Of a DNA stretch of 64,000 bases, positions 10,030 to 22,799 are shown in pieces; position 1 is the stretch's first letter; each line of letters opens with the position of its first letter. This DNA is from Hyperoodon ampullatus (Eukaryota; Chordata; Mammalia; Artiodactyla; Ziphiidae): NCBI GenBank assembly GCA_949752795.1, contig OX457062.1, forward strand, positions 90,261,777-90,325,776, given 5' to 3'. A program made the position numbers and the translations under genes. A model generated the notes under the pieces. It saw only the letters and a program-made list of their open reading frames with translations, was not told the DNA's origin and did no database searches.

Positions 10030-11168
10030 TGAGAAGACAAGCCACAGACGGAGAGAAAATATTTGCAAAGACATCGGGTAAAGGGCTGTTATCCAAAATG
10101 TATTTTAAAAACTCTTAAAATTCAACATTAAGAAAATGAACAACCTGATTAGAAAATGGCAAAAGATCTGAACAGACACCTCACTAAAGAAGATATACAG
10201 ATAGCAAGTAAGCATATGAAAAGGTGTTCAACATCATATGTCATCAGGGAAATGCAAATTAAAGCAAGATACCACTGAATACTTACTAGAATGGCCAAAA
10301 TCTGGAACACTGAAAACAGCAAATGGGGATGAGGATGTGGAGCAACAGGAACTCTCATTCATTGCTGGTGGGAATGCAAAATGGCGCAGCCACTTTGGAA
10401 GACAGTTTGATAGTTTCTTACAAAAGTACACATACTCCTACTATATGATCCAGCAATTACACTCCTTGGTGTTTGCCCAAATTAACTGAAAACTTATGTC
10501 CACACAAAAACCTGCACACAGATGTTTACAGCAGTTTTACTCATAGTTACCAAGTCTTGGAAGCAACCAAGATGTCCTTCAGTAGGTGAACAGATAAACT
10601 GTGGTACATCCAGACAATGCAATATTATTCAGCACTAAAAAGAAATAAGCAATCAAGCCATGAGAAGACATGGAGGAACCTTAAATGTGTATTACTAAAT
10701 GAAAGAAGCCAACCTGAAAAGGCTACATATGGAATGATTCCAACTATATGACTTTCTGGAAAAGCAAAACTGTGGAGACAGTAAAAGGATGAGTGGTTGC
10801 TAGGGCTTAGACTCCTCTGTGGGGAGGGATATGAATAGATGGAGCACAGAGGATTTTTAAAGCAGTGAAATACTTTGTATGATACTCTAACGATGAATAC
10901 ATGCTCAGTATACATTTATCCAAACCCACAGAATGTACAACACCAAGAGTGAGCACTGTTGCAAACTGCGGACTCTGGATGATGATGTGTCAATGGAGGT
11001 TCCTCAGTTATAACAAATGTTCCACTCTGATGGGAGATGTTGATAATGCGGGCGGCTGTTCGTGTTGGGGGGAGCAGGGATACAGGGGAAATCTCCATAC
11101 TTTCTGGTCAGTTTTGCTGTGAACCCAAAACTGCTCTGAAAAATAAAGTTTATTAATTTTTTTTAAAA
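10030..11168 (+). repeat. L1 3' fragment (end of ORF2 plus 3' UTR), decayed
   Basis: Strings typical of the L1 ORF2 C-terminal region appear in order: 'acagacacctcactaaagaa', 'catcatatgtcatcagggaa', 'ctcattcattgctggtggga'. The 3' UTR then follows and ends 'aaaataaagtttatt'. All frames are broken by stops and the 5' part is missing, so it is inactive. Confidence 0.85.
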
Positions 11169-11177
11169 GCCACTGTG

Positions 11178-11380
11178 ATGGAGAGGCTTGGACACTTCCA
11201 TCCTAGCCACCCCTGGCGTTCATGGATAACAGAGCACACCACACGCTCCCAACCCTTCCTGCACTTGCTCACGCTGTGCCTTCAGCCTTGACTTTTCCTT
11301 CCCTCTTTCCCTACCTTCCAAAGTTCTATCTGCTGTTAAGACTTAACTGAAATATCACCTCTTTTCAAAACGTCCTTGGA
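11178..11380 (+). repeat. L2 fragment
   Basis: L2-like 3' body sequence with 'cctgcacttgctcacgctgtgcc' style spacing and 'aaatatcacctcttttcaaa'. Confidence 0.5.
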
Positions 11381-11612
11381 TTCCCTGGCAGAGAGCACTA
11401 GCTTTGGAATCACAGGGACCTGGCTCAAATCTCCACCCTGTCACAGAGTAGCCCAGTGTCTGGGGAGTTCCTGACGCTCTCCAAGTCTCTGTTTCTGCTC
11501 TTGTGAAATGAGGATGATAATCGTATCCAATTCTTGAGCCCATAGGGATTAGGTGAAATCATGGAGGCAAAGCGCTCAGCACAGTCCCTGGCACATGGGA
11601 GGCTCTCTAATT
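11381..11612 (+). repeat. MIR SINE
   Basis: Sense MIR features appear in order: 'agagcactagctttggaatc' head, 'aatgaggatgataatcgta' core, and 'gctcagcacagtccctggcac' tail. Confidence 0.75.
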
Positions 11613-12310
11613 AACAGAGCCATTAGATTTAATGGACCTTTCCCAGGGTTTCCACAGCACCTGCCTGCGTCTTTATTATAAAGCTTATTTAATTGGCCTG
11701 AGGATGGGAGATAGCGTTTACTGAGAATGCTGTGACAGGCTCTGAGGCTGTAAACACAGATAATGGGAACAAGGAAAGGAGGAAGGGGGTGCTTACTCTT
11801 TACCTAAGGCCCCTTCCTGACCCTGAAACCAGGTGGGACTGTGGTGCTCTGGGCAGCCAGGGCCAAGTGAGGAAGATCCCATTCCTGATTAAATGCATGA
11901 AGCAATGTCCCTCGGAGGCTGGGTTTGGGGACCAGAGCAGTGAAAATTCAGATGCTATAAATCCTCTGAAAGGTAGGGCTCTAGAATTGTGCTCCGAGTT
12001 GGAAGTGGGGATGTCGAGGCCCCTTGTACATCTCTGATTCATTTTTTTTTTACCCTGTGAAAGCCTCTCTGGGTATTCCATTCCATTCAACTCCCACCCT
12101 CTGAAGCAGGGGGACTGCAACCTGTCCTCTGGGCACAGATAGGCAGCTAATTGGGTCATGTCTCTAACCAGCTTCTCTAATATCGGAGCAATATAGTCCC
12201 CAAAGCCTTGCAAAAAAAAAACCCATCTTTCTTATGGTGCCAATGTACATTTGGGAAGATTCTTCAAGCACTGTATCCCGCCCTTGCCTTATTCTGCCAA
12301 TCCCCACCCC

Positions 12311-12312
<2 letters not shown>
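11613..12312. other. Non-coding DNA, no recognised element
   Basis: No repeat family or exon is recognised. The overlapping opposite-strand open frames of 101 and 137 codons lack domains, and I regard them as chance. Confidence 0.4.

Positions 12313-12348
<36 letters not shown>
12313..12348. repeat. (CA)n microsatellite
   Basis: About 18 uninterrupted AC/CA dinucleotides. Confidence 0.98.
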
Positions 12349-12350
<2 letters not shown>

Positions 12351-12619
12351 ATATAGAATATATACGCTCTCAAGGGAGCTTCAGCCTTAGCTCCAGATGA
12401 GAGAGTCTGTGGGAAGCAGGAAAGGAAAGAGAAGAGTTTGGAGTAATTCTTCATTTCTTTCCAGGTTCCAGCAAGGAGTGGACAGTATCACAGCCAGTCT
12501 GAAAGAACTGAGCAAGAGGACTATTGAGAGAGAGGACATCTGGACTGTAAAATGCTATGATGATTTCCAAAAATGGCATCCCAAGAATTTGGTCTCAAAA
12601 AGTTGAGAAAGGAAGATAC

Positions 12620-12960
12620 AAAGCCGTGCTGTCCCACATGGCAGCCACTAGCCACCAGAAGCTACTGAGCACTTGAAATGCAACTGTGCAATTAGGATGT
12701 GCTGTAAGTGTAACACCCATAATGGATTTAGAAGACAGTATACAAAAGGGTGTAAAATATTTATTGATAATTATTTTATATGTATGAGATATTGCAATGG
12801 TAGTATTCTGGATACATTACATTGAATTAAACAAAATAGGTTATTAAAATATTTCACCTGTTTCTTTTACCTTTTTAATGTGGCTATTAGAAAATTTTAA
12901 ATTATTATGTGACTTGCATTCAATTTTTATTAAAGCCTTTTTTCTGGGCTTCGGTTTTGC
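12620..12960 (+). mobile_element. Relic of a nonautonomous DNA transposon
   Basis: The sequence 'gtgctgtcccacatggcagc', 'gccactagccac' and 'gagcacttgaaatg', then an AT-rich centre and 'tttcacctgtttcttttac ... aatgtggctattagaaaatt' (abridged), matches a widespread mammalian MER-type DNA transposon whose TIRs begin around CAGTGCTGTCC. It has no coding capacity. I do not commit to the subfamily. Confidence 0.6.
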
Positions 12961-13750
12961 CCTGGTATAAACTGTGTCTAGATGCTGAAACCTTTATCAT
13001 TGATCATGTATCACTCAGACTCACCAGCTCTTCAATCTACTCTGCTTCCTGCCAACACCACCCAGGACAAGCCGAAGGGTGATGGGGTCGGGGGAGGCCA
13101 GCAGGACATTCAATGCCTCTTCCCTCAGACTGCAGAAGTTGCTAAGATCTCCCCTCCTCTGCCCCCAGGGTTACATGGAGTTTTGAAACATCTACTCTCT
13201 CCAAAACAAAGATCTATTCTCCTACCTGTACGGGAGGACCCAGCCCTGAACCTCTCATCCCCCACATCCTTTTCAACCACCTCGTCACCATCACAATTGT
13301 CACCTCTGCTTTCACCGTCCTCTCCCTTGGCTCCATCCACATCCTCACCACCCTCATCATCACCACCTCTCACAGATCTGCCCTGCATTCTTCAGCCCAT
13401 CCAATGGACCATCCCTACCCTGTCTCCAGGGATGACCCTATCCGTATTTGTTGCCTTTGATGCTGCAGCCGATCTCTAAGCCCTCCTGAGCTGAGGATTG
13501 TGCATGGTTGGACACCCGTCTTCGTTCTGGTGACTGGGACCTACAGCAGCCTGACTGCAGGGCTCAGAGGACCAAGCGACAGCTCTGGGAAAGGGGGAAG
13601 TCCACAGCCCTGGCAGAAGCTGGTCATGTCTCATCACGTTGTAGGGGGAGGATGACGAAGAGTGGTCTAGTGAGAGAGCAAGATACCCAACTTACCCAGC
13701 ACGGGAAGCATGGTTTGCTCAGCAGAGAAGAACAAAAGCAGGCGGCGCCA
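12961..13750. other. Non-coding DNA with Ser/Pro-rich chance frame
   Basis: An open frame of 165 codons (12982-13479) becomes a low-complexity Ser/Pro/Thr run driven by repeated 'tcaccatc/cctc' sequence. No domain, splice signal or poly(A) context supports a gene. Confidence 0.4.
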
Positions 13751-13960
13751 ATAATAATAATAGCCAATATGTATTGATTATTTGCTCAGTGCCAGACTCC
13801 ATGCAAAGTGCTCAACATGCAAAGTCTCATGAGATTCCCTCAGCACTCCCGTGAAGCTCAGGTAAGGAGAGTAACTTGTCACCAGGGGTGGACTCAGGCG
13901 GGCTGCCTCTGGAACCCACACTCCAAACCACGGTCCTGCATTGCTTCTTCAGAAGCATAC
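13750..13960 (-). repeat. MIR SINE
   Basis: Antisense MIR layout: 'ataataataatagcc', 'tgctcagtgccagactcc', 'ctcatgagattccctcagca', 'gtaaggagagtaacttgtca'. Confidence 0.6.
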
Positions 13961-14570
13961 ATGGTCACTCCCTCACTCCCTCATTCACTCGCTCATTCAT
14001 TCTTCTTCAGCATGTGTGCACTGAGAGCCACTAAGAAACGTGCCAGCTCATTGGTTCCCATTCAGCATCCAGGCTGGCCAGGCACATCCTAAGCCCTTGG
14101 ACTCTAAAGATGAACAAATCACCCTCCCTGAATGCACAACGATCTTGTTCAGGGGCCAAGAGAGAGGTGGAAAGCCTAACTCTGTCTTCAGATCCCTCTC
14201 CCATTCTGCAGGCAGAGAAAATGAGGCCGGGTAGGAGGGGCAAGGAAAGGGTGAGCTTCAAGTCTCTCCTGACGAAATGGGGCCAGTACGAGTCAGCTTG
14301 GATTCTCCAACCAAACTAGCTTGTCATCCAGCCCCACCCTTCCCTGGAGATTCTGCAGACATACTGTGTCACTGCTTGGCTGCAGGTCCTCTTGACAGAC
14401 TCAGCTTGGCTTCTTCTGCTTTACACCCCACTGGCAGCTAACATAACATGCAGTGAGAAAGGCCACACTCAAGTCAAAACTCATCCTCTCCAGAAACTAC
14501 GTAATTCGGATACCCATGGCCTGGAACCTTCTGAATTAGTATGCTCACATTTCCACTATAGTAGTATGCA
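13961..14570. other. Mostly unassigned DNA with an ancient repeat trace
   Basis: A 'cactccctcattcactcgct' stretch followed by 'gtgtgcactgagagccacta' is a decayed copy of a common ancient mammalian repeat. The rest is unassigned. Confidence 0.3.
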
Positions 14571-14584
14571 CTGAAATGCCACTT

Positions 14585-14800
14585 TTTTTTTTTTTTTTTT
14601 TTTTTTTTTGCGGTACGCGGGCCTCTCACCGTCGTGGTCTCTCCCGTTGCGGAGCACAGGCTCCGGACGCGCAGGCTCAGCGGCCATGGCTCACGGGCCC
14701 AGCCGCTCCGCAGCACGTGGGATCCTCCCGGACCGGGGCATGAACCCGTGTCCCCTGCATCGACAGGCGGACTCCCAACCACTGCGCCACCATGGAAGCC
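14585..14800 (-). repeat. CHR-type SINE, short form
   Basis: A pure T tail (~25) leads into 'gcggtacgcgggcctctc' and ends 'ccaccatggaagcc'. A perfect 14-bp target-site duplication (ctgaaatgccactt) flanks it at 14571-14584 and 14801-14814, so this insertion is fairly young. Confidence 0.97.
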
Positions 14801-14814
14801 CTGAAATGCCACTT

Positions 14815-15434
14815 TGTACATGTTCTTAAATTTCAAATATGTATGCATTAGCTCCCCAAGCAGATTTTGAACTTTTTAGAAGCAAGGAGTGTTTCTTTTA
14901 TATTTTATCTTGTTCTTCCCGATCTCGCAGCCTTTGGTAGCAACCTCAGCCTACTTGAATTGCCTAATAAATGCTGATGGCTTGATGTACTGTGTGCAGA
15001 CATAACTGTGTGTGTGTGTTTGTCTGTCTGTCTGTCTGGGTAGCATCCTGAATCCGTATGCATAGCAGGGGTGTTTGTGCATCCAAGGATCAGTGTGAGC
15101 ATATGCACATGTGTGTATATGAATTCTCCAGCTATTACAGTTATGGAAGCTTAGACACACATCAGCACAATCCATCAATTTCCAGACGTTATCTCTCATG
15201 ACAATTTCCTGCCAAATCTCTGAGTTGCAATTAAGAAAGTAGATAATTTGAAACATTTTCCTCTGCATGTTGAGATGGATTATAATCCTGATTTGATAAA
15301 GACTCTTAATGACTCATTAGCCACCCTTGGCTTCTCCTAAGGTCAGCCAACTTCCCAGGCACTGGGAGGCAGCAGCCCTCAGGCCATTACATGTTATTGC
15401 TTCAGTGGCACTAAAACAAAAAGACACGACAAAG
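14815..15434. other. Unassigned DNA with simple repeats
   Basis: It contains a (TG)n run at about 15008-15020, followed by (TGTC)n at about 15021-15037. No gene is seen. Confidence 0.5.
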
Positions 15435-15746
15435 GGCCTTCCCTGGTGGTGCAGCGGTTAGGAATCCACCTGCAAATGCAGGAGACACAGGATCGATCCC
15501 TGGTCTGGGAAGATTCCCACATGCTGCGGAGCAACTAAGCCCGTGCGCCACAACTACTGAGCCCGCGTGCCACAACTACTGAAGCCTGCGCTCCTAGAGC
15601 CCGTGCTCCGCAACAAGGGAAGCCACCGCAATGAGAAGCCCACGCACCACAACAAAGAGTGGCCCCCGCTCGCCGCAACTAGAGAAAGCCCGCACGCAGC
15701 AACGAAGACCCAGCGCAGCCAAAAATAAATTAAAAAAAAAAAAAAA
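15435..15746 (+). repeat. CHR-type SINE, long form
   Basis: Typical head, repeated 'ccacaactactgagcc' middle, 'gcagccaaaaataaattaaa' tail and A-run. A near-perfect duplication (aagacacgacaaag / aagacacaacaaag) flanks it. Confidence 0.95.
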
Positions 15747-15760
15747 AAGACACAACAAAG

Positions 15761-17389
15761 CCACAACCACCCCACAGCTCTTGAATTCTCTTTTCTTCAG
15801 CTCCTAAATTTGGACGTCGATTTTCTTTTCCTGGCTTTGAACAAAGCCTCTAACTTCCTGACAAACAAATGCTCTCCCCAGAGTCTGCCTGCGGCCAGAA
15901 GTGGCACACACAGAGCGCTGCAGCCTTCCCTCTGCTTGCGTAGTGGTAGAGGCTGTCACTTCTCCAATCACAATGTTTCCTAGGAAGTGATCCCCAAGAC
16001 CAGAGGGTGGGGATCTTGAGAGCAATGAAGATTTCAAGTTGTTTACAGGTGATGACCACAGAGCAGCCCCCTCCTGCCTGGGCTGACCAGGGGTCAGGAA
16101 GTAGAGAAGGCCATGAGAGGGTATGGCCCCACCCACTCCCTTCCCTCCTGGCAGAGAGGCACCCCCTTCCAGCCCCGGGCTTAGATAATTAAATTCCTCA
16201 TAGAAGCCAAAGCCATGGTTTCCCTTGGGTCACCCACTCTAGAATTTAAGAATCTTGACTCTCGGAAAGTTCTTACTCATGTGTGGACTTGTGTGGACAT
16301 GTGTGCAGCACACACACACACATACTCATCACAGCTGAACATGTAGGACACACCCCCACGCATCCACAGAAGCACAAAGGCAGCACGCACACGTGTGCAA
16401 GGACTTCTCAGAATGGTCCCTGACCCTGAGATCAGGTAAGGGAGTAAGGAGGAAAGGGAGGCTTAGTCAGTCAGCAAATATGTATCTTTGCTGCATGACT
16501 CTCATGCGGCAGGCACCGTGCTATAGGATGGTACAAATAGTATGGATAAGCTGGTGGTGGTCCAGCATAGCTGGACCAGGGGCTGCTGCATTCTGAGCTG
16601 GAGCAGGTGGGAGTAGCACTGGTGGTCACCGGCAGCCTTCTGAGCTCTAATTCCCTTCCCGTCCCTCCCCCGTGTGTGCTCTCACCCCTCTCCCGCCCCA
16701 CTCTCGCCCTGCGCCTTCGATCCATGTGACAAATGCTCTCTGGGCAGAACCCCTGTGGCTGTCTTCTCTGCCACCCACCCCTCCTTCCTTCCCAATGAGT
16801 CCAGGGAGATCTGAGCAGCGGGGTGATGGATAGCCCTGTCTTACTGTTCCAGACTCCGAATCCACCAGGGCCTGGGAGAGCTGTATAAATCAGAGCCTGG
16901 GTTGGGCTCTCACCAGCGCAATGACTCCACAAGAGGAATGGAAGGCGCAGGACCGTAAAACTGTCTACGGGCTAAGTTGTTTCATTGCAAGTCAGGGCCA
17001 GGGAGAGAAAATGTTTGGTTCTTGGGAGACAGACTCATTTGGAGAGGATGGATAAGCTGGTGGAGGGAGGTCTGTGTGTCTGGATGCCCAGAGAGAGGGA
17101 GGCCGAGAGAGGTGGGTCCCACAGGAGGACCCAGGATGGGTCATCCCTCATCTCTGTGTCCACCACGCATTCTCACCATCCAAGAGGGGTGGCGGATACT
17201 CATGTCCCAAACGTTGATAATGTTTGGAAAACTTAGCCGCTAGTGGGGATGGAAGGTTCTCATCCAGATGGCTGGCAAACCATAACTGTCCTTCCTCTGA
17301 GGTAGGAACAGCTCTTGGGGGCGTGGGGCGGAAAGCACTGCTGGGCATGGCTCTAACCATCACTGTGATCAGGAGTCATTCTGACTTCA
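15761..17389. other. Non-coding DNA, no recognised element
   Basis: Only a short CA-rich stretch near 16308-16325 stands out. Several open frames of up to 153 codons occur on both strands but overlap each other and carry no domain signature. Confidence 0.4.
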
Positions 17390-17520
17390 TTCACTCAAAT
17401 GTTTACTGAGCAACCCTGAGTGCCAGGCACTGTGCTCCATGCTGGGGCAAAGCCTGCTATCAGGGAGCTTGCCGTCAAGTGGAGGGACAGGGAGGGACTC
17501 ATAAAGCAATGGCACGCACG
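17390..17520 (+). repeat. Ancient mammalian interspersed repeat
   Basis: 'tcactcaaatgtttactgag', 'gtgccaggcactgtgctcca' and 'agggagcttgccgtcaag' are the conserved pieces of a very common old repeat. Family not assigned. Confidence 0.45.
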
Positions 17521-17529
17521 TCATTATCC

Positions 17530-17615
17530 TTTATAACAGCACCTGTGACAAATCGCATTTATTGATTTGCTTACTGTTCTCCCCTCATTAGACTGGAAGC
17601 TCCTTAAAAGGAGAA
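17530..17615 (+). repeat. L2-like fragment
   Basis: Short segment containing 'agactggaagctccttaaaa', a typical L2 3' motif. Confidence 0.35.
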
Positions 17616-17635
17616 AGGAGGGGGAACCAATATCT

Positions 17636-17800
17636 GAGGGCCAGTTATATCTCCTGTTACGCACTGTAGTCACTTCATCTCCACCATCACGCTTCGTGGT
17701 GGATTTTATTATCCTCCTTTTACAGATGAGACGATTGAGGCTCAGGGAGGTTAATTCACTTGCCCAAAGCGAAAGCAGCGTGTGGGAGAGCTGGGACTCC
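17636..17800 (-). repeat. MIR SINE
   Basis: Antisense core: 'attatcctccttttacagat', 'gaggctcagggaggttaatt', 'cttgcccaaagcg', 'gagagctgggactcc'. Confidence 0.75.
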
Positions 17801-17934
17801 ACCCAAGTTGGCATGTCCCCACACCCTGCTCAGGGTCTCCCCATATTGTGCCCTCAGCCCCTGAAGCAGTGCTTAACCCAGGATGCCATTGATTATACTA
17901 AGGAGGGAGACGTTAGGAGGAGTGTGCTAATGCT

Positions 17935-17949
17935 GGGGGGGGGGGGGGG
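17935..17949. repeat. Poly(G) run
   Basis: About 15 consecutive G followed by further G-rich sequence (tgggaggcgggg). It could form a G-quadruplex on the plus strand. Confidence 0.9.
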
Positions 17950-19499
17950 TGGGAGGCGGGGGAAAGGGTCAGGGAGGACTTTGCAGAGGAAGAGCTTACT
18001 GAACAGTTTTAAAGAACAAATGGAATTAGCCAAAATGACAAGGGTAGAAAAGCCAACACACAAGTGACATGGAGACATGAAAGAGTGCTGTGTGTAATGG
18101 CCACCTACTCAAAAGCCCCCTGCTTCCCATGAGCTGCCCTCGTCCTCCCATTCCAGGCCTGAGAAATGGGGGCTCAGCAGTGACACACGGGGCTTCTGTA
18201 CTACGGAGTGGAGTGTTTTTGTTTTGTTGGTATTGTTGGTATATTTCCTGCGACCAGATGATAAGATCCAGGTCGGATCCAGTCTGCTTTGCTCACAAGT
18301 ATAATTCTAACCCCAGCGTGGTGCCTGACTTATTTTGGAACGAGTGACAGAGCTGCACCAGGAAAAAGGGGAGTGTTCCCTACATCCCTGCCCTCCCTTG
18401 AGGCTGGTATAATTGGGCGAGTCTGGAAGCCCCTCCTGTTTGGGGTCACGAAAAAACATTTTAAGACCAGACAAGCACCAAGGTGGGACCAAAGGAGGTG
18501 AGGCCCAGGGGTCTCGAGCGGCTGGCAAAGGCCAGCCCTGGCTCCTCCATCTTCTCTGCTTCCTTCTCCAATTCAGGAGCCAAAACCAGGCTGTGAGCTG
18601 AGAGGAAGGGGCTGCAGAGGAGACCGTGAACCTGCCCCTAGTCTTTGGCCTATGCTACAGGGACAGCAAGAGTCCTTGCGAGGCAGAAGCCTGAGGAACC
18701 CCAACATTCAAGGGACAGCACAAAGAAGAGGAGCCAACAAGGGGAACTGAGGAACTGTGAGACCCAGACAGACAGCTGGCCACCCACCACCTTCTTCGCC
18801 ATTGTAGAGGCATCACCCCAGGGAAGCCTAACCAGCCTACCCTCTAGAAACTACAAAGGTACTAACCAAGCACAAGAGTGCGAGAAGGAAAATAGAGGAT
18901 TAGAGAGTTTCACAATTATTTTTTTAAGAGAATGAAGAGGGAAGAGTGGTAACTGGCTCAACAAAGAGAGGAATCACAAGCCAAGGGTCTGTGGGGACGG
19001 CCGATCCACCCTGCAGAGCCCTGAAAGGTTCAGTCCTTGGAGGCACCAAGCACCTCAGGGCCAGGGTCGGATGCCTGGCTGGACAGGGGGCATCGGTGGA
19101 AAGACTGTCTATAGAAGGGGTCCTCACTCTCCCCACACGGCCAGTCAGCCATGCCCTTTATCCTCCAGGAAATAAGAGGTTTTTCCCTTTGGAGAAACTA
19201 AATAAGAACAGTATTGGACTTGGGAACACCAAGTATGGTGGAAGGTGAAGGGGATTAAGGAGAGGTGACCTTTAGTCCTTTCCCTGGCCTTGCTAACAAC
19301 TCTCCCATACCACCAGCCAGTAGATTGGAAGATTTTACTTTGAAGAACTGAACAGCCCCAGCGAGAACTCCAGTTAGTGATATCCCAAGCTCCCTCAATA
19401 AAAAGATTCATTTTCCACCCCATCACCCTACTTGAAGCCAACAAACTCTGGCACTTACAAAACAATCTTCCAAAATCAACTTCTAGTGCCTCTTTCTTA
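17950..19499. other. Non-coding DNA, no recognised element
   Basis: No repeat family, exon or RNA gene is recognised. Small open frames overlap on both strands. Confidence 0.4.
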
Positions 19500-20982
19500 A
19501 ATATGAATAAACAGTTGAGATTCATCAGTTATTTAAAGAAAGCCTCAAATGTGAAAAAAGAAGCAAGCAAACAGGAAAAAAGGAGATCTAAGTTGATAGT
19601 TTGCAAAGAACAAAAAAAAGTTCAAAAGGAGCAATAACACCAATTCTGAAAGATAAAGGGAAAGGTTGTATTCATAAAATAAGAAGAGATTACAATGAAA
19701 ACGGAAAGAAATAAATTAAAAAGCCTCTTTTAAATTAAAAATATAATTAAATTTTTTTCAAAAACTCGTAAGTTTAGAAGACAAAACTGAAGAAATCTTG
19801 CACAGAGGGAGGAAGCAAAAGGAAAAAAAGATGACTAGGAGAAAAACAAAGGATTAGTCTCCTGATTAGCCCTGCACAAAAAAATGAGAAAAAGATAGAT
19901 ACCAATCAATGCCCGCCACCATCATCATTATGACATTTTAAATCACAAGGAATAAATAAAAGTTTCTAAAATTTCTAAAAAGAAAAAAAAAAAAGGTAAA
20001 AGAAACACGAATAAGAAAACATCAACCTTCTTCAAAAACATCAGCTTTTAAAAATACCTTCTAAAATCTGAAAGAAAATATTTTTTAACCCAGAATTCTA
20101 TACTCAAATAAATTATCAGTCACATACCAGAGTAGTATAGAGATGTTTTCAGATAGCCAATGACTCAAGACAATTACCTCCCAAGCACTCATTCTTAAGA
20201 AGTTATTGGAAGATGGGGTTTAGTAAAGTTAGATGATAAAAGATGGAGGATTCAGTAAATAGAGGATCTAACATGAGAAGGCAGTAAAGAAAATATTCAA
20301 GAAGATGATAAAGGGAAATCTCAAGATGACAGCTATCCACTATTTCAATTCCAAAAGCAGCCAATCCAGTCGGAGCAGAAAAACAGAAAGTTCTTAGAGG
20401 GATAACTATATGGAAAAAAATGGAACAAATGGGTTTGAACGTATGGAGCATAGTGTTGACAGGTACATAGCAGAATTGTTAAACCATTTAAAAAATTAAT
20501 TATAAGTACATTTGGACATCACGTCAATAAAAAAGGAGGCAATTATTAACTACAGGAAAAAAAAAACAAAGAGCTATACAAAAGAGGACACATGATCACA
20601 GTACACTACTTGACTCAGGAATAAATAATATTTGCATAGTCATTAATATATAAACACAAATATCAATTTAACAAAAAAGAAAATTTATGTTGGAGAGATA
20701 GAAGGAGGGGAAGTGTAGGGATGAAATTGCAGGAGAACGGTGTGGGAGAACTAAGTTCTCATCTACCATGGTAGAAAGTCAATATACAATTTCTAAAATT
20801 AGTAAATCAAGAAATAGCAATACAGGATATTATTTTAAAACATGGCAATATATACAAAAGAGAAATAAGCTATAAGAGCTGAGGGTGATTGCCCTGGAGA
20901 ATGGGAGTGTGAAGGAGTGAAGCAAGGCAACTGTTGATTTCTAAACTACGTACATGTATTCTTTGATTAAAATAAAACTTAG
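19500..20982 (+). repeat. Decayed L1-derived AT-rich sequence
   Basis: A-rich sequence with 'aacccagaattctatactca' and similar strings typical of the terminal part of old L1 elements. The part after 20580 ('cacatgatcacagtacacta ... aaatatcaatttaacaaa', abridged) is shared in diverged form with 42210-42300, showing the same family. No open reading frame survives. Confidence 0.5.
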
Positions 20983-21198
20983 GGCTTCCCTGGTGGTGCA
21001 GTGGTTGAGAGTCTGCCTGCCGATGCAGGGGACATGGGTTCATGCCCCGGTCCGGGAGGATCCCACATGCCACGGAGCGGCTAAGCCCATGAGCCATGGC
21101 CGCTGATCCTGCGTGTCCGGAGCCTGTGCTCTGCAACGGGAGAGGCCACAACAGTGAGAGGCCCGTGTACTGCAAAAAATAAAAAAATTAAAATTAAA
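20983..21198 (+). repeat. CHR-type SINE, short form
   Basis: 'ggcttccctggtggtgcagt' head through 'gaggcccgtgtactgcaaaa'. It is inserted into the old L1-derived sequence. Confidence 0.95.
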
Positions 21199-21439
21199 CA
21201 TTTGAAATAGGACCTTTATTACTCACACACAGTCCATCTTAGATCCTCAGGTTGTGAGATCAGATGAAAATTTGGTGCCAAAGCTCTGATGAAAATAAAT
21301 GATGCATATTTACCTGAGTGTCTGCATATATCCAATAGCCTTCAAAGGTTAAGAAATCTCATCCTGGCCCCCCATTGTGGACATTACAGGCAATTCTCAA
21401 ACATTCCGTGATATTTCATGTCTGTGCATGCAGGTCTTT

Positions 21440-21660
21440 CCGGTTAGAATGCCTCAATGAACAAACGTCCCAAGCCCCTAACATGATGAACTTCACTTCA
21501 ACCTTTAAAACTCTTCTAAGCCACTGCCTCTTCTAGAAAGTCTTTCCTGATGCCTCTTCCCCAGAGCTCCTTTTCCCTCTTTTGGTCTACTTCTGACTCT
21601 TCTGTGTATACATCTAGCAAAGCATCCATCACCCTGTGTTTCAGTTGGAAATAAGCCAAC
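21440..21660 (+). repeat. L2 fragment
   Basis: 'agaaagtctttcctgatgcc' and the surrounding T/C-rich sequence match the L2 3' body. Confidence 0.5.
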
Positions 21661-22059
21661 TCTCCAACAAACCTGCAATCTTCTCTACATTCATCAGCTT
21701 ATGCTAGTTACACTGCAGGATAAGCAACCACAGAATCTCAGGCACTCACTGCATGAAGGTTTATCTCCCATCAGGTTATGTGGCAGCTGTGGCTCTGGTT
21801 CCACTCCATGTCTTCTCTCCAGGTGGGACCCAGCTAGAGGTGCACTCCTATTCTGGACATGCCACTCTTCTGGCAGATAGGAAAGAGAAAATGTGGGTGG
21901 GACCATAAAATGTCCCCAAAAGCCTCTGCTCAGAAGTGACTTATATCACTTCTGCTGAAATTTCATTGGCCAAAGCAAGTCACATGACCACGTCTGATGT
22001 CAATGGCACAGACAAGTATAATCCTCTCACAGGGAGGGGCAGCAAACTGGGTACAATAA

Positions 22060-22165
22060 TAGCATCTACTACGGTCTCCTTGGTGGGGTCCACATCTTAT
22101 TTTTGTATCCTGGACCTAACACTATGCTTGGCACCAAGTAGATATTCAGTGCATTTTCATTGACT
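22060..22165 (+). repeat. L2 3' terminal fragment
   Basis: 'cctaacactatgcttggcac ... gtagatattcagtgcatttt' (abridged) resembles the L2 terminal motif. Confidence 0.45.
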
Positions 22166-22234
22166 TGAACCGAATTATCAAATATACAAACCTGAGAATA
22201 GAAGGAGATTTGGAAAAGGGAAAGGGCTGACGTA

Positions 22235-22370
22235 CAAGCTCGTGGTATGCAGAATAGCACTGGACTTGGAATCAAAAGACCAGGTTCCAAAAGCCGTGAC
22301 ACCTTTCTGGGCTCATCTTTAAAATGAAGGAGATGACCTAGAGGATCTCTAGGGTCCCTTCCGGTTCTAA
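22235..22370 (+). repeat. MIR SINE fragment
   Basis: 'agcactggacttggaatcaa' head and 'aaaatgaaggagatgaccta' core, followed by 'ggtcccttccggttctaa'. Confidence 0.65.
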
Positions 22371-22585
22371 CCTTTTAGGAGTTTGTAGTGGGTTCCTTAG
22401 TACCTGCTTGCCAATCTGCCAACTTCTATTAGTCGTGGTGTCAAGGCCTACAATTGGAAAAAAATAGGCTCCCAGATCACCTCATGTGTCAAAACTGAAA
22501 ATTCAGCCATGTCTATGAAAGAAAATAAAACTATACTTCAAAAATGAGTATGTTTTCAACAAAAATATCGTGGCAAATGTGTTTT

Positions 22586-22799
22586 GTTTTTGTTTTTTTT
22601 TTTTTTTTTGCGGTACACAGGCCTCTCACTGCTGTGGCCTCTCCTGTTGCGGAGCACAGGCTCCGGACGCGCAGGCTCAGTGGCCATGGCTCACGGGCCC
22701 AGCCGCTCCGTGGCATGTGGGATCTTCCTGGACCGGGACACGAACCCGTGTCCCCTGTATCGGCAGGCGACTCTCAACCACTGCGCCACTAGGGAAGCC
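22586..22799 (-). repeat. CHR-type SINE, short form
   Basis: T-rich tail, 'gcggtacacaggcctctc', 'ccactagggaagcc'. A 12-bp duplication (caaatgtgtttt) flanks it. Confidence 0.95.

Noticed and set aside
12982..13479. 165-codon Ser/Pro-rich frame
   Set aside because: Low-complexity translation from repeated CACC/TCAC sequence, no splice or poly(A) context.
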